NCBI GenBank assembly: GCA_002440905.1
Contig: DJWA01000001.1
Span: 1-16,951, forward strand
Direction: 5' to 3'
Length of the DNA stretch: 16,951 nucleotides
DNA from: Candidatus Roizmanbacteria bacterium UBA6242
Lineage (GTDB): Bacteria > Patescibacteriota > Microgenomatia > UBA1406 > GWC2-37-13
Part shown: positions 12,632 to 16,951 of the stretch, one piece after another
Numbering within the stretch: the stretch's first letter is position 1
How the letters are laid out: the number at the start of each line of letters is the position of its first letter
Program-made: the position numbers and the translations under genes
The notes under the pieces: model-generated
The model's input: only the letters and a program-made list of their open reading frames with translations
Database searches by the model: none
What the model was told of the DNA's origin: nothing

Positions 12632-13128
12632 CCGATAAAATCTTTTAGGGAGTCTTTTATATCCTGAAACGAAAGTTTGTCGAAAGGGATTTTTTCCTTT
12701 GGGAAAAAAACGTACTCATCAACGTCGTCGCCAACGGTTATTTTGTCGCCGTGGTAATTGGCGACATAGGTATGGCACAAGGTTTGGTAGTCTATTCCCC
12801 TGCAAGGATATATGCTCGTGTAACTGCCAAAGTATGTAAAATCCTTTAACGTCAGATCGAGCTCTTCCTTTATCTCGCGTATTAAAGATTGTTCGACCGT
12901 TTCCCCGAGACCGACAAAGCCACCGGGCAGATCCCAGTATCCTTTTTGGGGTTCAAACTTCCTTTTGGTCAAAAGGACTTCACCATTTTTGTTGACAAGA
13001 ATGAGGGCGTTGGTTGAAGCGGGCGAGAAGTAGAAATTGAAGTCACAGTTCCGGCATTCGATCATTTTTTTACCCCCAATCTCTATAGGTTTTGAGCAGT
13101 TTGGGCAAAATTTGAAAGGGTAAGCCAT
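12628..13128 (-). CDS. Zinc-ribbon Nudix hydrolase
   Basis: A 166-residue protein with an N-terminal zinc ribbon (C8, C11, C25, C28) followed by a Nudix domain. The Nudix box spans 70-92 (G-x5-E-x7-REIKEELDL). The architecture resembles NudC-type NADH pyrophosphatases, but the SQPWPFPxS signature that defines NudC after the box is missing; the region reads SYTSIYPCRG (102-111). A general ADP-ribose or nucleoside-diphosphate-sugar type Nudix is therefore more likely. It is cytoplasmic and monocistronic. TATAAT 6 nt before its ATG predicts a leaderless mRNA. Its stop codon overlaps that of the dismutase gene. Confidence 0.9.
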   Translation of the reverse strand: MAYPFKFCPNCSKPIEIGGKKMIECRNCDFNFYFSPASTNALILVNKNGEVLLTKRKFEPQKGYWDLPGGFVGLGETVEQSLIREIKEELDLTLKDFTYFGSYTSIYPCRGIDYQTLCHTYVANYHGDKITVGDDVDEYVFFPKEKIPFDKLSFQDIKDSLKDFIG

Positions 13129-13134
13129 ATATGT

Positions 13135-13140
13135 ATTATA
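13135..13140 (-). promoter_or_regulatory. -10 element of the zinc-ribbon Nudix gene (leaderless geometry)
   Basis: A perfect TATAAT on the minus strand ends exactly 6 nt before the ATG at 13128, predicting transcription from the first base of the start codon. No -35 is visible. Confidence 0.65.
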
Positions 13141-13153
13141 TAAGACATTTGGG
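13141..13153 (+). repeat. Direct repeat copy 1 (TAAGACATTTGGG)
   Basis: It matches the copy at 13212-13224 in 12 of 13 positions, 71 bp apart. It abuts the -10 element of the Nudix gene, so a protein bound here could control that promoter. Confidence 0.5.
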
Positions 13154-13195
13154 CGAGCTATATCACCTGAATATTGAGGGAATATTTATGGTCTT

Positions 13196-13220
13196 TATGT
13201 CTAATCAACATTAAGACATA
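13196..13220. repeat. Inverted repeat TATGTCT ... AGACATA
   Basis: A 7-bp perfect inverted repeat with an 11-nt centre. The right arm is part of direct repeat copy 2, so the same AGACAT core occurs three times in the intergenic region. This looks more like an operator than a terminator, because no T tract follows. Confidence 0.45.
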
Positions 13221-13224
13221 TGGG
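13212..13224 (+). repeat. Direct repeat copy 2 (TAAGACATATGGG)
   Basis: This is the second copy of the 13-bp repeat found at 13141-13153, differing at one base. It lies about 65 bp upstream of the gltX -10 element. Confidence 0.5.
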
Positions 13225-13288
13225 AATTTATTATTTTGCCCAAATATTTGAAGGTTTAATCATGGTTTTTTAATATCACTCCATCGTT

Positions 13289-13294
13289 TATAAT
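13289..13294 (+). promoter_or_regulatory. -10 element of gltX (leaderless geometry)
   Basis: A perfect TATAAT ends 7 nt before the gltX ATG at 13302. A T tract precedes it, but no TTGACA-like -35 is present. Confidence 0.65.
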
Positions 13295-13301
13295 TATCAT
13301 T

Positions 13302-14693
13302 ATGATAAGAACCAGAATTGCTCCGTCACCAACGGGGAAAGATGTTCATGTCGGATCGATTGCGACTGCCTTGATGAATTACGCTTGGGCCAAAAAAAAT
13401 AAAGGCCAGTTCATAATAAGAATTGAAGATACCGACCAATCGAGACTGGTTCCGGGAGGGGAAAAGAAGATGCTTGAGACCTTGGAAAGAATCGGACTTA
13501 AGGCTGACGAATCACCTCTTGTCGGCGGACCTCACGCGCCTTACCGTCAGTCCGAGAGGCTTGAGATCTACAAGAAATATGCCGAAGAACTGGTTGCCAA
13601 AGGCAAGGCATATTACTGCACCTGCACGCCAGATAGGTTGACCAAAATGAGGGAAGAGCAGCAGTCAAAAAAACAGATTCCCAAATACGACCGCCAGTGT
13701 TTTAAAAACCAGGTAGAGATAGTAAAACAAGTAAAAGAAAATAATGTTCGCCACGTCGTCAGACTCTTAATCCCGGAGGGTAAGGTAACTTTCAACGATT
13801 TGGTGCGGGGAGAGGTAACGATTGAAAACCAGAATCTTGACGATCAGGTCCTCTTGAAGTCTGACGGGTTCCCGACATACCATTTGGGCGTTGTCGTTGA
13901 TGATCATCTTATGGAGATAACCCATATTATAAGAGGGGAGGAGTGGCTTCCTTCAACACCGAAGCACATAATTCTCTACAAAGCGTTTGGGTGGGAGTTG
14001 CCAACCTACGCCCATAACTCGCTTTTAAGAAACCCGGACAAGTCAAAGCTGTCAAAAAGAAAGAATCCGGTTTGGACTTCGGAATACCTTGAAAAAGGCA
14101 TCTTTCCCGAGGCGCTTCTCAACTACTTGGCTTTGATGGGCTGGAGTCATCCCGATGGAAAGGAAATTTTCGATCTTGACGAATACGTTGCGGTATTTGA
14201 CGTCAAAAACATCCAAAAAACCGCCCCGGTATTTGACCCGGTAAAACTAGATTGGATGAACGGAGAATATATCAGACAGATGGACGACAAGAAACTAAAA
14301 ATCAGAATTATGGATTATATAGGCGCATCATACCCGGAAGATCTGGTTATGAAGACAGTTCCCTTGATAAAAGAAAGGATTAAGAGGCTCTCCGACTACT
14401 TGCCCCTGACAGAATTTATTTTCAAAAGTCCAACGATATATGAAGTGGATCTGAAGGAAAAAAAGGAGCTATTTGAAAAAATAGTTTCGAAACTTGAGAC
14501 GGTTTCCGTTTGGACGGCCGATAAGATAGGTGAAGCGATGATGGTCGTATGCGAAGAATCGAAGACTAAAAGGGGAGAGTTTTTTATGAACGTGAGAGTT
14601 GCCATAACCGGCAAAAAAATCTCACCCCCATTAAATGATTCGATGGAGATTTTGGGGAAAGACGAATCCTTAAAAAGACTTAAATCAATTTAA
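13302..14693 (+). CDS. gltX: Glutamyl-tRNA synthetase
   Basis: Charges tRNA-Glu with glutamate; in bacteria lacking GlnRS it may also mischarge tRNA-Gln. The 463-residue length fits bacterial class I GluRS. The HIGH motif appears as HVGS (16-19) after APSPTG, followed by RIEDTD (40-45). KLSKR (249-253) is the second class I signature. A zinc-binding-like insert includes C106, C108 and C133. The C-terminal helical anticodon-binding region ends with a normal VAITGKKISPPL segment. The ATG at 13302 starts with the typical MIRTRIAPSPTG. TATAAT 7 nt upstream predicts a leaderless mRNA. The stop codon interlocks with that of era in TTAA (14690-14693). Confidence 0.97.
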   Translation: MIRTRIAPSPTGKDVHVGSIATALMNYAWAKKNKGQFIIRIEDTDQSRLVPGGEKKMLETLERIGLKADESPLVGGPHAPYRQSERLEIYKKYAEELVAKGKAYYCTCTPDRLTKMREEQQSKKQIPKYDRQCFKNQVEIVKQVKENNVRHVVRLLIPEGKVTFNDLVRGEVTIENQNLDDQVLLKSDGFPTYHLGVVVDDHLMEITHIIRGEEWLPSTPKHIILYKAFGWELPTYAHNSLLRNPDKSKLSKRKNPVWTSEYLEKGIFPEALLNYLALMGWSHPDGKEIFDLDEYVAVFDVKNIQKTAPVFDPVKLDWMNGEYIRQMDDKKLKIRIMDYIGASYPEDLVMKTVPLIKERIKRLSDYLPLTEFIFKSPTIYEVDLKEKKELFEKIVSKLETVSVWTADKIGEAMMVVCEESKTKRGEFFMNVRVAITGKKISPPLNDSMEILGKDESLKRLKSI

Positions 14694-15553
14694 TAGTAGA
14701 TGTCTTGCCAGTGAGGGTCGGTCTCAACCGTCAGTTCGAGGTAGACTTTTTTATTGATTGCCAAGGCGATTTCTTTTCTCGCGTAACTTCCGATTTCCTT
14801 GATTTTCCGTCCTCCGGCGCCGATGATCATACCCTTGTAACGATCGTCAGTAGTCAGAATCCTGGCTTTAATATAGGTGATGCCGTTGTCGCGTTCCGAG
14901 ATGCTATCGACGATTGCCGTTGTCCTATAAGGGATCTCTTCACCCATCATCAAAAACACCTTCTCTCTTATTAGTTCCGAAAGAAAAGTTCTTGAGTCAA
15001 GATTGATAAGCGGGTACACCAGGTCTTCGGGGATTTCCTCGGTCCCTTTTTCAGGAAGTAGCTCAAAAACTTTATTCATTAAAAGTCTAAAATTCTGTCT
15101 CAAAAGCGCAGATATTTCAAAGACGGAATCAAACTCTTCCTCGAGGAACTTGTATTGGGGTAGGTAAGACTTCTCTTCGGAATCCATTTTATTGATAACG
15201 AGTATTTTGGGTTTTTCGATTTTCCTTACGAGTCCCAGGACCCGGGCTTCCTCAAAATCTCGCTTTCTTGTGTGGTCGATCATATATATGACAAGATCGA
15301 CTTCCTCTTTGATGACGGATAAGGTCTTGGCGTTAATTTTTTTGGATAGCTTGTCTTCGGCTTTGCCGAATATACCCGGGGTATCCACAAATATTATCTT
15401 GCCCCGCTCATCCTGGTAGAGGGCTTTAATGGCAAAACGGGTTGTCTGGGGTTTGGGCGAAGTGATCGCCACCTTCTGACCTAGAAGGTTGTTGACGAAT
15501 GTCGATTTTCCTACATTGGGGCGTCCCATCAGTAGAACTTTTCCTGTTTTCAT
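14690..15553 (-). CDS. era: GTPase Era
   Basis: A ribosome-assembly GTPase that binds the 3' end of 16S rRNA during 30S maturation. It is 287 residues from the ATG at 15553. G1 is GRPNVGKS (10-17), G2 lies in PQTTR (35-39), G3 is DTPG (57-60), G4 is NKMD (121-124) and G5 is SAL (148-150). The C-terminal KH domain carries GAGGRKIKEIG (245-255). A TTG-initiated extension to 15571 is possible, but the ATG gives the normal Era N-terminus and is preceded by an extended -10 element with a 6-nt gap, which predicts a leaderless mRNA. It diverges from the sigma-factor gene across 18 bp and converges with gltX. Confidence 0.96.
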   Translation of the reverse strand: MKTGKVLLMGRPNVGKSTFVNNLLGQKVAITSPKPQTTRFAIKALYQDERGKIIFVDTPGIFGKAEDKLSKKINAKTLSVIKEEVDLVIYMIDHTRKRDFEEARVLGLVRKIEKPKILVINKMDSEEKSYLPQYKFLEEEFDSVFEISALLRQNFRLLMNKVFELLPEKGTEEIPEDLVYPLINLDSRTFLSELIREKVFLMMGEEIPYRTTAIVDSISERDNGITYIKARILTTDDRYKGMIIGAGGRKIKEIGSYARKEIALAINKKVYLELTVETDPHWQDIYY

Positions 15554-15561
15554 GCCATAAT
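15553..15561 (+). promoter_or_regulatory. Extended -10 promoter of the sigma-factor operon
   Basis: TGC plus CATAAT (15556-15561) stands 10 nt before the ATG at 15572, predicting a leader of about 4 nt. It shares two bases with the opposing era -10 element. Confidence 0.45.
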
Positions 15562-15568
15562 TGTAACA
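15560..15568 (-). promoter_or_regulatory. Extended -10 promoter of era (leaderless geometry)
   Basis: On the minus strand TGTTACAAT combines a TGn extension with TACAAT (15565-15560, 5/6), 6 nt before the ATG at 15553. The 10-bp CATAATTGTA (15556-15565) carries both divergent -10 elements. Confidence 0.55.
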
Positions 15569-15571
15569 CAA

Positions 15572-16072
15572 ATGAGTACCCTTTCAGACAAAGAAGTCAT
15601 AACAAAGATCAAAGAGGGCGAGTTGGACTACTTTTCGTATGTTGTCAAAAAGTTTACACCCAGGATATTGAACTTCGTTTCCGCAAGACTTTTCAAGAAA
15701 GAAGAAGCCGACGATCTTGTCCAGAATATTTTCATAAGTTTCTATAAGGCGATCATGAGGTTTAACGAGGAAAAACCAATTCTGCCGTATCTTTATGAGA
15801 TAGCCCGGAACGAACTCAAGATGTACTACCGGTCTCACAAGATTACCGTCCCCTTGAAAGAGGAGATAACCGTTATCGACTCGGAGGAGATTGTTTTCGA
15901 CGAATCCTCGCTAAAAGTTCTAGACAAACACGAAAGAAGCTATCTACTTGAGATCGCCGACGGTTATACTTACCAAGAGGTCGCAAAAAAATATAAAATG
16001 TCGGTAAATACCTTAAAGTCAAAAATAAGAAGGGCGAGGTTAAAAGTGAAAAAAATCTATGAGGAAGAATAA
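15572..16072 (+). CDS. ECF-like sigma-70 family RNA polymerase sigma factor
   Basis: A 166-residue two-domain sigma factor of extracytoplasmic-function size. Sigma region 2 covers about 20-88, with EADDLVQNIFISFYKAI (45-61) matching the core-binding and -10-recognition helices and ARNELKMYYR (78-87) closing the domain. Region 4 covers about 112-163, with the helix-turn-helix in YTYQEVAKKYKMSVNTLKSK (132-151). Regions 1 and 3 are absent, as expected for ECF factors. It heads an operon with two envelope-protein genes, the classic setting for a sigma factor controlled from the membrane, though no standard anti-sigma domain is recognisable. Its 3' end overlaps the next gene by 14 bp. The -10 promoter is shared divergently with era. 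Confidence 0.9.
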   Translation: MSTLSDKEVITKIKEGELDYFSYVVKKFTPRILNFVSARLFKKEEADDLVQNIFISFYKAIMRFNEEKPILPYLYEIARNELKMYYRSHKITVPLKEEITVIDSEEIVFDESSLKVLDKHERSYLLEIADGYTYQEVAKKYKMSVNTLKSKIRRARLKVKKIYEEE

Positions 16073-16448
16073 ACTTGAGGACATTATTGTTAATAAGGTT
16101 TACCGGATGGAGACGAAAAGAACTACCTGGTACGTCGTCTCCCGATTACTCCTTTTTCTATTGGGAACGTTGACAATCTTTATATTGGTGTCGGTCGCCT
16201 ACGATATATTTATCGAACAGAGGTCATTTGATCTTATTGATTTCAAGGGCGATGACTTTGAAGTTATAAATAGATACTTTACCGACAACCTCTCGGTCTT
16301 TATAGAAGAAGCTCCGAAGGAATTGCTTCTCATATTAATATTGACTATAACCGGTTTTGTATACTTAATACACAAGGTGAGAGGCAGTTACAGGAAAATG
16401 AAAAACAAACTCATTTCGATTTACAAATTTTACAAAAAAAGAACATGA
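16059..16448 (+). CDS. Two-helix membrane protein, possible sigma regulator
   Basis: A 129-residue protein I do not recognise from sequence. Residues 1-24 are basic and cytoplasmic by charge, about 25-48 form a first transmembrane helix, 49-87 an acidic loop (SFDLIDFKGDDFEV...), about 88-105 a second helix, and 106-129 a strongly basic cytoplasmic tail (14 residues or more of Lys/Arg-rich sequence). Its gene overlaps the sigma-factor gene by 14 bp and the Ig-like gene by ATGA, so the three are translationally coupled. The position suggests an anti-sigma or sensor role, but the cytoplasmic parts are short and the zinc anti-sigma motif (HxxxCxxC) is absent. That role is an inference from context only. 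Confidence 0.75.
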   Translation: MRKNKLEDIIVNKVYRMETKRTTWYVVSRLLLFLLGTLTIFILVSVAYDIFIEQRSFDLIDFKGDDFEVINRYFTDNLSVFIEEAPKELLLILILTITGFVYLIHKVRGSYRKMKNKLISIYKFYKKRT

Positions 16449-16900
16449 AAAGATCATTTTTTCTTCTTTTGTTGTTAATCGTTGTCGGCCTTTTGGGTTA
16501 CTTGATATTCCCGAAATCCGGCGTTCTTATGGGATCAAAAGTCAGACAAACGAACGATTCCGGGTCAACAGTTGGTGATACCAAAACCGAATCCGGTGAA
16601 GCAAAAGTAACTGGAGAGGCGACCGCGTCATCCGAAGTCTCAGAGGGTTTAACCCTCTCGTTATCGTCGCCTCAGAACAGATCAACGGTCGCGACAGAGA
16701 CTCTTCAGGTTATCGGAAAGACAAGCCCGAACGCCGAAGTCTACGTCAACGACCAGGAAGGTAAAGCCGACTCGACCGGTAATTTTTTCGTCAACGTCAT
16801 TCTTCATGAGGGAGAGAACCTCTTGACGGTCGTTGTCAATGACGCATCGGGTAATTATGCCGAAAAGGAATTAACAGTTTATCTGGAATCGACCGAGTAA
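16445..16900 (+). CDS. Membrane-anchored exported protein with one Ig-like domain
   Basis: A 151-residue protein with an N-terminal hydrophobic anchor (about 4-22), a Ser/Thr/Glu/Gly-rich low-complexity linker (about 31-69) and one bacterial Ig-like beta-sandwich (about 73-148). The domain carries the usual marks: SPQNRSTV near the start, a TSPNAEVYVND turn, DSTGNFFVNV in the middle, EGENLLTVVVND, and a final strand ELTVYLE. Similar domains (glucodextranase-B-like/Big type) occur as adhesion or spacer modules in surface proteins. The protein should sit outside the cell, held by its N-terminal helix. As third gene of the sigma operon it may be the surface part of the regulatory unit or simply a target gene. 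Confidence 0.8.
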   Translation: MKRSFFLLLLLIVVGLLGYLIFPKSGVLMGSKVRQTNDSGSTVGDTKTESGEAKVTGEATASSEVSEGLTLSLSSPQNRSTVATETLQVIGKTSPNAEVYVNDQEGKADSTGNFFVNVILHEGENLLTVVVNDASGNYAEKELTVYLESTE

Positions 16901-16925
16901 ATGCAACTTTTTCCAAATATTCGCA

Positions 16926-16935
16926 TATATATAAT
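16926..16935 (+). promoter_or_regulatory. Candidate -10 region for the right-edge gene
   Basis: The run TATATATAAT (16926-16935) lies directly before the ATG at 16937. TATATA at 16926-16931 leaves a 5-nt gap, close to the leaderless spacing used elsewhere. The repeat makes the exact hexamer ambiguous. Confidence 0.35.
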
Positions 16936-16936
16936 T

Positions 16937-16951
16937 ATGAAAAACTTAATC
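16937..16951 (+). CDS. 5' fragment of a rightward gene at the right edge
   Basis: Five codons (M-K-N-L-I) are visible before the window ends, so no product can be named. An in-frame ATG at 16901, immediately after the Ig-like stop codon, would add 12 residues and cannot be excluded. The 16937 start is preferred because an AT-rich -10-like run lies directly before it and the sequence looks like a normal lysine-rich N-terminus. Confidence 0.4.

Larger units (their letters stand above)
13129..13301. other. Intergenic region between divergent Nudix and gltX genes
   Basis: This 173-bp stretch is the longest non-coding region of the window. It holds a leaderless-type -10 element at each end and, between them, a set of related repeats: two direct copies of TAAGACATWTGGG, an inverted copy of AGACATA, an ATTTGGGC/GCCCAAAT inverted pair (13147-13154 and 13238-13245) and the perfect palindrome CAAATATTTG (13241-13250). 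No open reading frame or tRNA fits here. Confidence 0.6.

Noticed and set aside
15554..15571. TTG-initiated extension of era
   Set aside because: Six extra residues absent from the normal Era N-terminus, and the extended -10 element would lie inside the coding sequence.
1..16951. Alternative genetic code (TGA as glycine)
   Set aside because: Several genes with clear family ends stop at TGA (TIM, Nudix at 2453, yidD, PAP2), so the standard bacterial code applies.
1..16951. Mobile elements, prophage, CRISPR array or defence island
   Set aside because: I found no transposase, integrase, terminal repeats, regularly spaced repeats or Cas-like proteins on either strand. The short repeats at 13141-13250 are too few and irregular for CRISPR.

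Overview
This window looks like a compact chromosomal segment from a small-genome bacterium, most probably of the Candidate Phyla Radiation (Patescibacteria, Microgenomates-like). That assignment is an inference from gene content and style: an archaeal-type triosephosphate isomerase, a cysteine-rich exported module that I associate with CPR and archaeal proteins, genes that overlap or nearly touch throughout, and almost no Shine-Dalgarno sequences. TGA is used as a normal stop codon (for example at 643, 2456, 2893 and 10618), which argues against the TGA-as-glycine codes of Gracilibacteria and SR1. I see no phage genes, transposases, insertion sequences or CRISPR arrays. No stretch longer than 300 bases lacks a gene; the longest non-coding stretch is 173 bp (13129-13301).

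Layout. Bases 1-112 carry the start of a leftward gene and the promoter region of a small exported protein (113-643). This protein overlaps tail to tail with a leftward MFS transporter (597-1784). A rightward operon follows (1809-3876): archaeal-type TIM, a Nudix hydrolase and an S66 LD-carboxypeptidase/MccF-like peptidase, joined by ATGA overlaps. It meets a leftward pair made of a Tet-like MFS transporter and a PAP2 phosphatase (5650-3873). A tRNA-Pro(TGG) gene (5699-5772) is followed after 3 nt by a membrane-anchored DUF192 gene. The leftward operon 10544-6170 encodes class II FBP aldolase, class II FBPase (GlpX), GAPDH and PGK. yidD (leftward) and a half-size EamA transporter (rightward) diverge at 10854/10870, and trmD follows. 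Then come a superoxide dismutase (rightward), a zinc-ribbon Nudix protein (leftward), gltX (rightward), era (leftward), and a rightward operon of an ECF-like sigma factor, a two-helix membrane protein and an exported Ig-like protein. A further gene starts at the right edge.

How the genes fit together. TIM, FBA, FBPase, GAPDH and PGK form the triose-to-hexose trunk. The GAPDH lacks the NAD-selecting aspartate, and the FBPase makes the trunk able to run towards hexose, so a mainly anabolic role is plausible. The rest is housekeeping (gltX, trmD, era, yidD, tRNA-Pro), detoxification and nucleotide sanitation (SOD, two Nudix proteins) and envelope functions.

The most interesting signal is transcriptional architecture. 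At many 5' ends a TATAAT-like hexamer lies 6-7 nt before the ATG, which predicts leaderless mRNAs. At three divergent gene pairs the two -10 elements share 2 bp, so only 15-24 bp separate the opposing start codons. At three convergent pairs the two stop codons interlock in a single TTAA. The sigma/membrane/Ig-like triad is the best candidate for a poorly described system.
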